Assembly: GCA_022824495.1 (NCBI GenBank)
Contig: JAJDZU010000024.1
Location: 372,001 to 436,000 of the forward strand
Length of the DNA: 64,000 nucleotides
Origin: Chloroflexota bacterium
GTDB taxonomy: Bacteria; Chloroflexota; UBA11872
Direction: 5' to 3'
The position numbers and the translations under genes were made by a program. Within the stretch, counting starts at the first letter, position 1. Each line of letters opens with the position of its first letter. A model generated the notes under the pieces. It worked only from the letters and a program-made list of their open reading frames with translations. It was not told where the DNA came from and made no database searches. Shown here in pieces: positions 45,125-54,794 of this stretch.

Positions 45125-46332
45125 GATGGACGCTCCTCCGTGGAATTCGGTCGGACCATGAGCGGCATTTGGACCTCGGCAGGTCGTGCTAGCCGCAGAA
45201 AAAAGTGCCCGAGCCCGGCCGACCCAAGCATGAAATCCGGACTGTAGTTGCCTGGCTCGTCACCCATCCATCGCAGCTCACCGTCATGCTCTTCTCGATA
45301 GCTGAGCGCCTGGTCCCCAAAGGCGCGCGCATGAGCCAGCCAGGAATCGTCCCCTGTCACGCGGGCCAGTTCGATGAACAGCTCGGCATTGCCGGCCAGG
45401 CCGTGGCACTGGCTCGGGTTGTTGCGGACGTCCCCGGCGGCGAGGGTGGCGTTGGCGCAGCGCTCCGCGAAGCGGCACAGGTCGTCGCTGTCGAGTATCT
45501 CCGCCGTGCGGGCGGCGGCCAGCCCAATGCCCGGCGCTCCGTAGCACCACTGCACGCGGGGGCGGTGCGGGTCGCCCGGCCAGCGATTCCAGCAGATGCC
45601 GCGATCGTCTTCCAGCGCCACAGCCTCGATCCACTGCCAGGCCTGGAACACGAGGTCCTTGAGCACGTCGTTGCCTGTGAGCCGCCAAAGCTCGGCCAGC
45701 GCGTAGGCGATGCCGCTGGCGCCGTGGACGAAGCCGGCGCTGAAGCGAACCTGGTCTTCCCGCAACCAATCCCAGCGCGCGCCTTCCGAGTCGCGTTCAA
45801 CCGTCTCGGCAATGTGGCTTCCAGCACGCACGGCGGCATCCAGCGCGCCCTGATCCTTCGTGGCCTGGTGAAGGCGGAGGAGAAAGATCACGCTGCCGGC
45901 CGATCCACTCAGCACGTGAGCGTCGGGCCAGGATGCACGGGACACGGCTCGTGCACGTGCTTGGGCGTCGCGCAGCCAGCGTTCGCGTCCGGTGGCTTCA
46001 TAGAGGTGCAGGCACATCTGACCGTGGCCCGACATGCCGAAATACAAGCCGGCGTCGGCGCCGCGATCGCGAAGGTCGGACTTCGACTGGCCTTCCACCC
46101 ACATCGCCGCCGCTTCGGCTACTTCGCGGGCTTTCGGATCGCCGGTTACGCGGAACAGGTCGGCGAACAAGAACACCACACCGGCCGTCCCGCCAAACAC
46201 GGCGGTCGAGTACTGCGACTTGCCGGTGTAGCTGCGCGTTTCCCAGCGCGCGCCGCCAACGGCGGGACGCGCCTGCGCAGCGATGCTATCGGCCACGCTC
46301 TGAGCGGCTGCCAGGAATCCGTCGTCGGTCAT
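45121..46332 (-). CDS. Stand-alone LanC-like (lanthionine synthetase C-like) protein
   Basis: A 403-residue alpha/alpha-barrel protein. Zinc ligands of the LanC family are Cys263 ('QWCYGAPG'), Cys309 and His310 ('QCHGLAGN'). 'FVHGASGIAYAL' (His203) is the conserved catalytic-region His-Gly. Repeated 'GxxG' helices ('STAVFGGTAGVVF', 'LSGSAGSVIFLL') mark barrel turns. No LanB/LanM dehydratase, precursor peptide or transporter lies nearby, so this is unlikely to be a lantibiotic cyclase. Stand-alone LanC-like proteins elsewhere add thiols to dehydroamino acids; whether this one does is inference. Confidence 0.87.
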   Translation of the reverse strand: MTDDGFLAAAQSVADSIAAQARPAVGGARWETRSYTGKSQYSTAVFGGTAGVVFLFADLFRVTGDPKAREVAEAAAMWVEGQSKSDLRDRGADAGLYFGMSGHGQMCLHLYEATGRERWLRDAQARARAVSRASWPDAHVLSGSAGSVIFLLRLHQATKDQGALDAAVRAGSHIAETVERDSEGARWDWLREDQVRFSAGFVHGASGIAYALAELWRLTGNDVLKDLVFQAWQWIEAVALEDDRGICWNRWPGDPHRPRVQWCYGAPGIGLAAARTAEILDSDDLCRFAERCANATLAAGDVRNNPSQCHGLAGNAELFIELARVTGDDSWLAHARAFGDQALSYREEHDGELRWMGDEPGNYSPDFMLGSAGLGHFFLRLARPAEVQMPLMVRPNSTEERPS

Positions 46333-46446
46333 AGCGGTTCAGGGCGCTGCGAGCGGCCTCACGGTACCCGATCATTTTTGACCCGGCGCGACAAGCTGGC
46401 GTGGGGCACGTAGTCTCAGCCAATGACGCGGGAGGCCGAGGAACCA

Positions 46447-47829
46447 ATGCAAGACGTCAAGTTGCCGGACACGCAAATCACCGACACCTATCCAGGCCTG
46501 AACAACCTGGTTGTCGACTTCAACCAGATGAAGAGTTTCATGGACGACCCGCTGGTGCTTGTCGAGGGCGATGGCGTTCGGGTTCGCGACCACACGGGGC
46601 AGTGGTACATCGACGGACTGGCCGGGGTCGCGGCAGTGCAGGTCGGTCATCGCAACCAGGGAATCATCGACGCGATGACCGCGCAGCTGAATCGAATTGC
46701 GCTCACCCTGCCCCTCTACGCGGCCTCCGAGCCGGCCATTGCGTTGGCGGAGCGGCTGGCCGAGATAACGCCCGAACCGTTGACCCACGTGAAGTTCACC
46801 AGCGGCGGTTCCGAAGCCAACGAGACCGCTTTCAAGCTCGCGCGGCAGTTCCACGCCCAAACCGGCAACCCCGGCAAGTACAAGATCATCTCGCGCTACA
46901 AGAGCTACCACGGCGCCACAATGGGCGCGTTGGCCGCCAGCGGCGGCGCGTCACGCAAGCTGCCCTACGAGCCGTTTCCGACCGGCTTCGTGCACGTCCT
47001 CCCGCCGGACGGCTATCGCTCCCCGTTTGGGCTCGATGAAGTGGAGAGCGCGATCCGCTGCGCCGAACTCGTCGACCACGTCATCGTGGGCGAGGGCCCG
47101 GAGACGGTTGCCGCGCTGATTGCGGACCCGGTCGTAATGTCGGCCGAGGGATTGATCGCGCCGCCGATCGAGTACTTCAAGATCCTGCGCGAGGTCTGCG
47201 ATCGCCACAACGTGCTGCTGATCTTCGACGAGATCATCACGGGCTTTGGTCGTCTCGGCGAGATGTTTGCAGCGGATGTCTACGAGACCTGCCCCGACAT
47301 CATGTCGGTCGGCAAGGGCATCAGTGGCGGCTACGCGGCGTTGGCCGCCGTGATGATGACCGAGCGCGTTGCCAGCGCGTTCTGGGGCGAACTCGGCGAC
47401 GGGGTGCATTTCAATGCCGGGCACACCTACTCGGGGAATCCGGTTGCCTGCGCGGCGGGGCTGGAAGCCGTTCGGCAGATCGTGGAGGGCGGCGCGCTGG
47501 ACAACGGCCGCGGACGCGGCCGGCAACTCCGGGCTGGTATGGATGAGTTGATGTCTCGATATGAGCAGATTGGACGCGTGGCCGGGATCGGCATGTTGCA
47601 GGGCGTGGAGTTCGTTAGCGATCGGGCCACGCGCTCGCCCTATCCCGACCACAATCTGCTCTGCCGCGCGGTGGGCCGAACCGCCAGAAGCAATGGCCTG
47701 ATCGGGCGCATGGGGGACCACACGTACGTCCTGGCGCCACCGCTGACCTCAACGGCGGAAGAGATTGACGAGATGCTGGACATCCTTGACGCGTCGATCG
47801 CGGAGACCCTGGAGACGTTTGAGGAGTGA
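46447..47829 (+). CDS. Class III (omega) aminotransferase
   Basis: 460 residues from ATG 46447, chosen for the GAGGAA just upstream; ATG 46423 is possible. Fold-type I class III features are 'FTSGGSEANETAFKLAR' (PLP-phosphate), 'SYHGATMG', Asp261 in 'LLIFDEIITGFGRLG' (pyridine N contact), and PLP-Lys290 in 'SVGKGISGGYAAL'. Relatives are beta-alanine/pyruvate, taurine or putrescine transaminases. It is coupled by a GTGA overlap to the methyltransferase gene downstream. Substrate not defined. Confidence 0.92.
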   Translation: MQDVKLPDTQITDTYPGLNNLVVDFNQMKSFMDDPLVLVEGDGVRVRDHTGQWYIDGLAGVAAVQVGHRNQGIIDAMTAQLNRIALTLPLYAASEPAIALAERLAEITPEPLTHVKFTSGGSEANETAFKLARQFHAQTGNPGKYKIISRYKSYHGATMGALAASGGASRKLPYEPFPTGFVHVLPPDGYRSPFGLDEVESAIRCAELVDHVIVGEGPETVAALIADPVVMSAEGLIAPPIEYFKILREVCDRHNVLLIFDEIITGFGRLGEMFAADVYETCPDIMSVGKGISGGYAALAAVMMTERVASAFWGELGDGVHFNAGHTYSGNPVACAAGLEAVRQIVEGGALDNGRGRGRQLRAGMDELMSRYEQIGRVAGIGMLQGVEFVSDRATRSPYPDHNLLCRAVGRTARSNGLIGRMGDHTYVLAPPLTSTAEEIDEMLDILDASIAETLETFEE

Positions 47830-48566
47830 GCCAGGCGGCGTTTGACGACCGCGTAGCCGCGTATGCGCAGTCGGCGAGCCATCGCGAAGGCCCGACCCTG
47901 GATCTCACGCGCGAGTTGGCACAGGCCCGTCCGGGCGACCTGGTGCTGGATGTAAGTACGGGCACGGGCTTTACCGCCCATGCCCTGGCAGCTCAGTCGA
48001 CCCGGGTGGTGGCGGCGGATATCGCCCCCAACATGCTGCGGCACACACGCGCCTCGGCGCCGACAGCCGTGCGAGTCGTTCAGACCGACACGCACGCGCT
48101 GGCGTTTGGCGAACAGACGTTCGACATCGTCACCTGCCGCCATGCCTTTCATCACTATCTCGACGGCGACCTCGCCATGTCGGAGATGGCCCGCGTCGTT
48201 CGGACGGGCGGACGGGTGGTGATTGCGGACACGATTACACCCGACGACGTTGAAGTGGCTGAAGCCATGCACGCGATCGAGCTGGCGCGCGATCCGTCCC
48301 ACGTCTGCAATCGCTACGCGGCCCAGGTGCTCGAGTTGATGACAGAGGCCGGGCTCGTCATCCAACGCACGGTCCACACGCACACCGAGCAGGACTTTGA
48401 TTCCTGGTGCGGCCGCACGGGCGTATCCGACGAGCTTCGATGCCAGCTTTGGGGTGATTTCAACGGCAGCGAGAAGGTCCGCGCGGCCTTCAACGTGCGC
48501 GAGACAGCGGGCTCGCGCCGCTTCGACTGGCCGGTGCTGGTCGCGGCCGGGGTGCGGCGCGCCTAG
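47826..48566 (+). CDS. Class I SAM-dependent methyltransferase (UbiE-like)
   Basis: A 246-residue methyltransferase whose GTG start overlaps the aminotransferase stop. Motif I is 'VLDVSTGTGFTAHAL', and 'FDIVTCRHAFHHYLD' plus 'MARVVRTGGRVVIADTI' are the UbiE/COQ5-type motifs post-I and III. The substrate is probably a small molecule, possibly linked to the aminotransferase product, but the sequence does not show it. Confidence 0.87.
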   Translation: MSQAAFDDRVAAYAQSASHREGPTLDLTRELAQARPGDLVLDVSTGTGFTAHALAAQSTRVVAADIAPNMLRHTRASAPTAVRVVQTDTHALAFGEQTFDIVTCRHAFHHYLDGDLAMSEMARVVRTGGRVVIADTITPDDVEVAEAMHAIELARDPSHVCNRYAAQVLELMTEAGLVIQRTVHTHTEQDFDSWCGRTGVSDELRCQLWGDFNGSEKVRAAFNVRETAGSRRFDWPVLVAAGVRRA

Positions 48567-48611
48567 CCTCCGATACGATACGGCTGGAGTCGGGCTCCGG
48601 GGGATGGCGAC

Positions 48612-49901
48612 ATGGCTAGCGCGCCGCTGAGAGTTGGGTTTGTGGGTTGCGGAGGAATCTCCCGCCTGTACACGGACATTTACCTGGGGCTTCACGAATT
48701 AGCGCAGGTCGTCGCCGTGGCAGATCTCGTGCCAGAGTTGGCGCGTGACCGGGCTGAGGGTCTCATCCACGGATATCGAGCCGAAGCCGCGCGCCAGCAT
48801 GCGATCGCTACGGGCGCCCGCAGCGAGCCCGAGCGAGACGACGCCCTGGCCAAGGCCGAGTCGGCCGAAGACGCCGCCTCGAACTCGATCCAGCGGTTTT
48901 CGAGTCATACCGAACTGCTGGCCGGGGCCGACGTTGATGCCATCGTGCTGCTTACGGCGCCCTCGGTTCGTGGCGGGCCGACGGTGGAAGCCGCCGCTCA
49001 GGGCGTACACGTCTTCACACAGGGGCCGATGGCTCGCAGCGTGGAGGAAGCCGACGCCATGCTCGAAGCGGCGGAAGCGTCGGGCATCAAGCTGCACGTG
49101 CAAGTCGGTTCGCGCTACAGCCGCGGGATGCGGCACGCCCAGCGAGCGGTCGCCAGCGGCCTGATGGGCCAGATGGCCATGGCCCGCGTGGAGTTGAACC
49201 TGTTTCGGCCGCAGTCGCCCTATTTCCGATCCACGCATTGGCACGGCACTTGGGGCGGCGAAGGCGGAACGTCGGTGTTCCACCACGGCCGCTACATCAT
49301 CGATCCGTTTCTCTTCGTGGTCGGTTCGCCGATCGTGGAAGTGACCTCGTATGCCGGCGCCATGCTGCGTTACATCGAGACCGACGACATGACCCTCTCG
49401 CTCGTGAAGTTCGCCAACGGCGCTCGGGGCCTGGTGCAATCTTCGCTGCTCCATCACAACAACCCGCTGAACCCGACCTATCGGATCGAGGTGATTGGGA
49501 GCGAGGCTTCGATGGTTCTTCACCAGGAGTACTCGCCGCCGGGAGCTCCTTCGGTGATGCTCGGCTCGCGCGAGAACGGTTGGGAAGCCAACGTGAAGTT
49601 TGGGTCAAATCACGACCCGTCCCTGGTTCAGCGGCTGGAGGCGTTGGAAGCCGAGGTGTCAGACGCACCTGTGCGCGCCACCGAGATGTACCAGAGCCAG
49701 ATCTGGTTGGAGTCGATCCTGGGTGATTCGGACACGCCGGCGCCTCTACGCGTGCCCCATCACCACGCCGAGTTCACGCGCGCGGTCTACAAGTCGCACG
49801 AAACGGGGCGGACGGTTGCCCTGCCTCTGGCCAAGGACGATCCCTTCCACACCTTCGAAGGTCGCCTGAGCCACGGGCGCACGATCCCCGAGGACGACTA
49901 G
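48612..49901 (+). CDS. Gfo/Idh/MocA family oxidoreductase, long form
   Basis: A 429-residue member with an insertion of about 35 residues (48-85, 'HGYRAEAARQHAIATGARSEPERDDALAKAES') in the cofactor domain. The cofactor loop is 'FVGCGGISRLYTDIY'. The EKP triad is replaced by Gln-Gly-Pro ('VFTQGPMARS'), so the catalytic-type Lys is lost; it may be a non-catalytic or divergent enzyme. 'GGEGGTSVFHHGRYIIDPFLFVVG' retains a His/Asp pattern at the substrate site. A TACGAT lies 32 nt upstream of the ATG. Confidence 0.83.
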   Translation: MASAPLRVGFVGCGGISRLYTDIYLGLHELAQVVAVADLVPELARDRAEGLIHGYRAEAARQHAIATGARSEPERDDALAKAESAEDAASNSIQRFSSHTELLAGADVDAIVLLTAPSVRGGPTVEAAAQGVHVFTQGPMARSVEEADAMLEAAEASGIKLHVQVGSRYSRGMRHAQRAVASGLMGQMAMARVELNLFRPQSPYFRSTHWHGTWGGEGGTSVFHHGRYIIDPFLFVVGSPIVEVTSYAGAMLRYIETDDMTLSLVKFANGARGLVQSSLLHHNNPLNPTYRIEVIGSEASMVLHQEYSPPGAPSVMLGSRENGWEANVKFGSNHDPSLVQRLEALEAEVSDAPVRATEMYQSQIWLESILGDSDTPAPLRVPHHHAEFTRAVYKSHETGRTVALPLAKDDPFHTFEGRLSHGRTIPEDD

Positions 49902-50036
49902 CCGACAGCTGGCCCGCCTTGGCCGCGCACGAGGGGCGGATGCCAGTTGTCTGGGCCCACTCCCATGAGCTTCGGTCCTCGCGCCTGAGACTCAGGGTTG
50001 GGCTACCTGAGTTGGGCGTTCCGCGCGGCTTTCCAG

Positions 50037-51452
50037 CTAGTAGGCGCCCCGACCTCGCGCGACCACCCATAGAGTGCGCAGCAGAATGGTCAGATCGAGC
50101 AGCGGCGAGTAGTTCTGGATGTAGTAGAGGTCGTATTCAACATTCTCGTGCAAGGGGAGTTCGCCGCGGCCGCTTACCTGCCACCAGCCGGTAATCCCGG
50201 GTAGCACCGCCAGCCGCTGCCGCTGCCAGGACTCGTAGCGCTCCACAACCCAGGGCAGTTCGGGACGTGGGCCCACCAGGCTCATTTCGCCGCGCAATAC
50301 GTTCCAGAGTTGGGGCAGTTCGTCCAGGCTCGTTCGCCGCAGAAAGCGTCCGACGCGGGTCACTCGTGGATCGTTGAGCGGCTTGTACACCGCGTTGACC
50401 GCGGCGCCGCCCTGCAGAGCGGCTTCCTGACGGCTCTCGGCGTCCGGCACCATCGTGCGCAGCTTGAACATGGTGAACATTCGGCCGGTCTCGCCAACGC
50501 GCCGCTGGGCAAAAACGACCGGCCGACCGCCGTCCAGGTAAACCGCGAGCGCCAAGACGGCGAGCAGCGGAGCCATCAGCACAAGCGACACCCCGGCCAG
50601 GACCAGATCGAACACTCGTTTGACGAAGCGGTCAAAGCCGGTGATGACGGGAGCCCGCACGCTGATCAAGGGAAGGCCCCACACGTCCTCGGCCATCGCG
50701 CGCCCTGCCGTGAGATGGAATACGTCGGGGACCAGCCGGAGTCTGACAGGAACGCTATCCAGCGCCACAACGATCTCGCGAATCCGCTCGTGAGCGTGCA
50801 TTGGCAAGGCCACCAGCACGTCGTCCACTTCATGGCGCTCAATCAGATCCTCGAGCTCGTTACAGGCACCCAACACTCGGGCGTCGTGGATTTCCTCGCC
50901 AAGCTTGTCCGCATCGTCGTCGGCGAATCCGACGACCTGAAAACCTGACCATGGACGTTCCCGAATCATGGTTGCAACGCGTTCGCCGACGGGTCCGGCG
51001 CCGACCACCAGGACCCGAGTCGCGCCGCGGCCGGAGATTCGACGGTTTCGCATCACGAGGTTGAGCAGCCAGCGGAGGTTTATGAGTAGCAGCGCATCGA
51101 GCGCAATGAAGTAAAGAAACAGCAGACGCGAAAGGAATTCGACTTTGAGGACGAAGAAGGCCGCAAAGAGAACGACAGTGGCAAAGATGATGGCCGGAAT
51201 CAGCACGCGGATTTCGTCCACGACCCGCAGCAGCCGCCGGTGATCGTAGAGGTGGACCATTCGGAAAAAGAATGCCCAGACGAATCCGACGACCACGTAT
51301 TCGCGAATCGATAGCCAGGAAAGAAGGTTGGCGTCGCCGGCGCCAATCGGCAGGGTGTGCCGAAGGATGTCGGCCAGATAGAGCGCTAGGAGCGTGAGCG
51401 CAATGTCTATAACGGCCAGCGTGCCGCCGAAGAGGCGCGCGCGCTCTCTCAC
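50037..51452 (-). CDS. Polyprenyl-phosphate sugar-1-phosphate transferase (exopolysaccharide initiation)
   Basis: 471 residues from GTG 51452 (GGGAGA 8 nt upstream, 1 nt after the upstream stop); a longer form to 51509 overlaps the previous gene. Four N-terminal membrane helices lead to a CoA-binding-like Rossmann domain ('[18 protein letters not shown]', about 150-240). After a fifth helix, the catalytic transferase block is '[21 protein letters not shown]' with '[37 protein letters not shown]' behind it. This is the WbaP/WcaJ architecture that loads the first sugar-phosphate onto undecaprenyl phosphate. It is the last gene of the operon. Confidence 0.92.
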   Translation of the reverse strand: MRERARLFGGTLAVIDIALTLLALYLADILRHTLPIGAGDANLLSWLSIREYVVVGFVWAFFFRMVHLYDHRRLLRVVDEIRVLIPAIIFATVVLFAAFFVLKVEFLSRLLFLYFIALDALLLINLRWLLNLVMRNRRISGRGATRVLVVGAGPVGERVATMIRERPWSGFQVVGFADDDADKLGEEIHDARVLGACNELEDLIERHEVDDVLVALPMHAHERIREIVVALDSVPVRLRLVPDVFHLTAGRAMAEDVWGLPLISVRAPVITGFDRFVKRVFDLVLAGVSLVLMAPLLAVLALAVYLDGGRPVVFAQRRVGETGRMFTMFKLRTMVPDAESRQEAALQGGAAVNAVYKPLNDPRVTRVGRFLRRTSLDELPQLWNVLRGEMSLVGPRPELPWVVERYESWQRQRLAVLPGITGWWQVSGRGELPLHENVEYDLYYIQNYSPLLDLTILLRTLWVVARGRGAY

Positions 51453-51453
51453 C

Positions 51454-52605
51454 TCAGCGTTCTCCCACCATTTCGCGGTATACGGCCTCCGTCGCGCGGG
51501 CCATCGCACCGGCGTCGTGATACACCGCTACGGCCGCACAAGCAGTCACTGCAAGCGTGCGAGCCTCGTCCGAGTGTGTCAACAAGCGCAGCGTGGCCGT
51601 GGCGGCGGCTGGAATATCGCCAGGATTGACCAAGAGCCCGGTGCGACCGTGCTCAATCAGGTCGGTGGTTCCGACGGCCCGAGCGGCGACAATCGGAACT
51701 CCCGCCGTCATGACTTCCATGATCGAGTAGGGCACGCCTTCCCAGCGAGCCATGTGCAAGTAGACGTCCAGAGCCGTTAACAGGGTCCGCGCGTCGGTTA
51801 CAAACCCGGGAAGCGACGTCGCCTCGTGGACGCCCAGAGCACGGAGGCGACTCTCTACCGGCACACGTAGTTCACCGTCGTTTGTCCAGAGAAACCGAGC
51901 GTCGGGACGCTGTCGGTAGATCGCCGCGAACGTCTCTGCGATATCGAACGGCGCTTTTTGCTCGGTGAAACGCGCAGTGGTTCCAACGATCGGCGCGTCA
52001 GCGGGCAGGTCGAGTCGGCGGCGGGCCTCCCTGCGCGGCTCAGGCTCAAACGGCGCGAAGGTGAGCGGGATCTTTCGGATCTTTCGGGGCGCCACGATTT
52101 CGCCGGCGACTTGCTTCTCGCCTTCAGACAGGGCGATGAGAGTCGCGGTTACCCGTCCCAGCACCATTTCCATCCATCGCAGCGTCGTGCGAGCAAACGG
52201 TGAGTCGAAGTTGAGGAAGTAGAACCCGTGCGGCGTGTGAACGGTCCGCACTTGCGGAAAGAGTGCAGCGGCCACGCGACCAACCACGCCTGCCTTTGTG
52301 CTGTGGGTATGGACGATGTCGTAACGCCCCTGGCGAATCAGCCTGATCAGATCCCAGGTCGCCCGCAGGTCGTGGATGGGTCGAATGGCCCGAACCATGG
52401 GCACGACATGCATCTCGACCTGCAGTGCGGACATGTCGTCGAAAAAGGACGTGTCGCCGCGCGGTTCGGACCGCACCCGGGGACACGCCACGTCGAACTG
52501 GAACTCCCGGCCATCGGCAGCCGCCGCCAAGTCAAGCAAGTGGCGCTTGGTGCCGCCAATCGTGGCCTCCATGACCTGGAGGACTCGAATCGGCCGGTCG
52601 GACAT
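51454..52605 (-). CDS. Glycosyltransferase family 4
   Basis: 383 residues from ATG 52605. GT-B fold: 'VLQVMEATIGGTKRHLLDLA' N-terminal domain, 'IVHTHSTKAGVVGR' mid-strand, and the nucleotide-sugar binding 'YLHMARWEGVPYSIMEVMTAGVPIVAARAVGTTDLI' with the family's E-x7-E. It adds a sugar to a lipid-linked glycan. An 8-nt gap separates it from the epimerase gene upstream in the operon, and the sugar transferase follows at once. Confidence 0.9.
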   Translation of the reverse strand: MSDRPIRVLQVMEATIGGTKRHLLDLAAAADGREFQFDVACPRVRSEPRGDTSFFDDMSALQVEMHVVPMVRAIRPIHDLRATWDLIRLIRQGRYDIVHTHSTKAGVVGRVAAALFPQVRTVHTPHGFYFLNFDSPFARTTLRWMEMVLGRVTATLIALSEGEKQVAGEIVAPRKIRKIPLTFAPFEPEPRREARRRLDLPADAPIVGTTARFTEQKAPFDIAETFAAIYRQRPDARFLWTNDGELRVPVESRLRALGVHEATSLPGFVTDARTLLTALDVYLHMARWEGVPYSIMEVMTAGVPIVAARAVGTTDLIEHGRTGLLVNPGDIPAAATATLRLLTHSDEARTLAVTACAAVAVYHDAGAMARATEAVYREMVGER

Positions 52606-52613
52606 CGGCAGCG

Positions 52614-53588
52614 CTAGCGCAGCACCGCCTGTTGCATCCATGCGTACTCCGCCGCGATTCCCTCCTCGATTGTGGTGGACGGGTCGAACCCAAGCACACG
52701 GCGCGCTTTGGACGTGTCGGCCTGACTGTGGAGTTGGTCGGCGGGGTGCGCCTCGGCATAGATTCGCTCGGCGGGCTTCCCGACGACCCGTTCCATTGTG
52801 TCGATGATCTCGTTCACCGAGGCCGTCGGGCCGCTGCCGATGTTGAAGGTCTCGCCGATAGGTAGCGCGTCGAGCACACGCACCTGCGCGTCCACCGCGT
52901 CCGCCACGTACGCCAGTTCACGCGTTTGCTCGCCATCGCCATAAATCGTGATTGGCTGGCCCGTAGCTATGGCCTTGAGGCCTATGTGGACGAGCATGTC
53001 CGGCCGCTGCCGAGGTCCGAATAACGTGTAGTACCGCAGGACCACGACGGGCAGACCGAACAGCCGGTGGTAGGAACTGAGCAGGTGTTCGTCCAGCAAC
53101 TTGGTCATGGCGTAGAACGAACGCGGCTCGAGCGGATGATCCTCCGGGGTGGGCAGCTTGGGGTCGAAACCGTAAATCGAGGACGTGGACGCGAAGCTGA
53201 AGAGTTTGACGTCCGCTCGCAATGCGGCATCAGCCATCCGCTGGGTCGAGCGACTGTTGTCCTGCATGTAGCGCTGGAAGTTCGTCGGCGTCCAACCCTC
53301 GCGGACGCCGGCTCGGGCTGCGAGGTGAAACACGTACTCCACGCCGTCAAACACTTGGTCGAGGTCAAGGTCGGAGTCCATCACATGGGCCTGAACGAAC
53401 TCGAAGCCCTCGTGGCGCCGGAGTGTGTGGAGATTCGCTCGCTTCTGGTCGAGGTCGTAGCTGTCGGTCATGCCGTCCAGTCCGACCACTCGATGCCCCC
53501 GCGCAAGCAGCGACTCGCAGAGATGGGAGGCAATAAACCCAGAAGCCCCGGTGACGAGTGTCGTTGGGCGGCCGTTGGCCTCTGGCAT
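52614..53588 (-). CDS. NAD-dependent sugar-nucleotide epimerase/dehydratase
   Basis: 324 residues from ATG 53588. 'LVTGASGFIASHLCESLL' binds NAD. The catalytic residues are Ser in 'FASTSSIYG' and Tyr-x3-Lys in 'SFYAMTKLLDEHL'. 'LRYYTLFGPRQRPDMLVH' and 'ELAYVADAVDA' are typical of UDP-glucose/UDP-glucuronate 4-epimerases. It probably makes UDP-galactose, UDP-galacturonate or a related donor for this operon. It has a 69-nt gap upstream, the largest within the run. Confidence 0.88.
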   Translation of the reverse strand: MPEANGRPTTLVTGASGFIASHLCESLLARGHRVVGLDGMTDSYDLDQKRANLHTLRRHEGFEFVQAHVMDSDLDLDQVFDGVEYVFHLAARAGVREGWTPTNFQRYMQDNSRSTQRMADAALRADVKLFSFASTSSIYGFDPKLPTPEDHPLEPRSFYAMTKLLDEHLLSSYHRLFGLPVVVLRYYTLFGPRQRPDMLVHIGLKAIATGQPITIYGDGEQTRELAYVADAVDAQVRVLDALPIGETFNIGSGPTASVNEIIDTMERVVGKPAERIYAEAHPADQLHSQADTSKARRVLGFDPSTTIEEGIAAEYAWMQQAVLR

Positions 53589-53657
53589 CAAATCCCCGCG
53601 CGGAAAGAGCGCGCCAGCCGCGCGCTGCGAGAGTATATCGGCGGGTGCGGGCCGCCG

Positions 53658-54794
53658 TTACGTCTGGGTGTCCTGTAGAACCTCGGCATAGAGCGAGCGC
53701 ATGGCAGTGCGCATGCGCTCAAGGTCGAACGCCTGGGCGGCATGTCGTCGCGCGTTGGCGCCCATTCGCGCCCGTTGGTCCGGATTGCGCAGCATCGTCG
53801 TTATTTCAGAGGCCAGCGCTTGCTCATCGCCCTGAGGAACCAGCGATCCGGTTACCTGGTGTTCCACGATTTCCGGCACACCTCCGACGGCTGTCGCGAC
53901 GACCGGACGACCGGCCATCGCAGCTTCCATCACCACGAGACCCAGCCCCTCCCAGTCCGATGCCAGCACCACGAGGTCGGCCGCGGCCATCAGATTGGGC
54001 ATGTCGGAGCGAACGCCGAGCCAGTGCACCGTGTCTTGCAGCCCCAATTCGGCGGAAAGCTCGAGCAGCCGAGTCCGGTACGCAGGGCCGCCCAGCTGCG
54101 TCTCGCCAGCGCAAAGCAACTGGGCGTTACCGAGCTCTCGTTGCACCTGCGCAAACGCCCGCAGAAGAACGTCGTGGCGTTTCTGCGGATCGAGCCGGGC
54201 AGGACACAACACCACCGGAGTCTGCGCCTGGAATCCCAGCTCTCGACGCACAGCCTCTCGGTCCAGGTTGCTGAAGGGCGCGGGATCCAGACCATAGCGG
54301 ATGACTTCGATCCGGTTTCGCGGAACCCCGAGATGCTGATTCGCCCACCGTGCGACGGCTTCTGAAATGGCGATGGTGCGCCGCGTGGGACGGGTAGCCA
54401 GCGCATGCAGGGCCCGCGCCGACGATGATTCGAGCCGAGATTCGATGTTGTGCTTGGTGGACACGATGGCGCGAACGCCGACCGCCCGCGCCGCCAGCGC
54501 GCCGTACATGTCGGCGCGCAGCAGGTGTGTGTGCACGAGCGCATATCGCCCGCGCCTGATGAATGCCGCCAGATGGGGTAGCCGCACGCCGCCAAACGGT
54601 CCGGCCATCGGGAGATGAGCTATGCGTTCGACGCATGCCTCAAACTCCGGCCGCAAGTCGTGATCGCGAAAGTAGACCAGGTCGATGTCCGCGAACTTGC
54701 GCAGACCGGGCAACAGTTCAAGGAGATGGCGCTGAGCGCCACCGACCGCGAGCGACGTAACGATCTGAAGAACGCGCGGCCGGCTTTGGGTCAC
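53658..54794 (-). CDS. Glycosyltransferase family 4
   Basis: A 378-residue GT-B enzyme starting at GTG 54794, overlapping the upstream stop (GTGA). 'VLQIVTSLAVGGAQRHLLELL' is the acceptor-domain GG loop, and 'VLCPARLDPQKRHDVLLRAFA' plus 'LVVLASDWEGLGLVVMEAAMAGRPVVATAVGGVPEIV' form the donor site with E-x7-E. The overall pattern fits capsule or exopolysaccharide assembly. Specificity unknown. Confidence 0.92.
   Translation of the reverse strand: MTQSRPRVLQIVTSLAVGGAQRHLLELLPGLRKFADIDLVYFRDHDLRPEFEACVERIAHLPMAGPFGGVRLPHLAAFIRRGRYALVHTHLLRADMYGALAARAVGVRAIVSTKHNIESRLESSSARALHALATRPTRRTIAISEAVARWANQHLGVPRNRIEVIRYGLDPAPFSNLDREAVRRELGFQAQTPVVLCPARLDPQKRHDVLLRAFAQVQRELGNAQLLCAGETQLGGPAYRTRLLELSAELGLQDTVHWLGVRSDMPNLMAAADLVVLASDWEGLGLVVMEAAMAGRPVVATAVGGVPEIVEHQVTGSLVPQGDEQALASEITTMLRNPDQRARMGANARRHAAQAFDLERMRTAMRSLYAEVLQDTQT

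Noticed and set aside
44096-46332. Lanthipeptide biosynthetic cluster
   Set aside because: Only the LanC-like gene is present; there is no precursor, dehydratase, protease or transporter in the neighbourhood.
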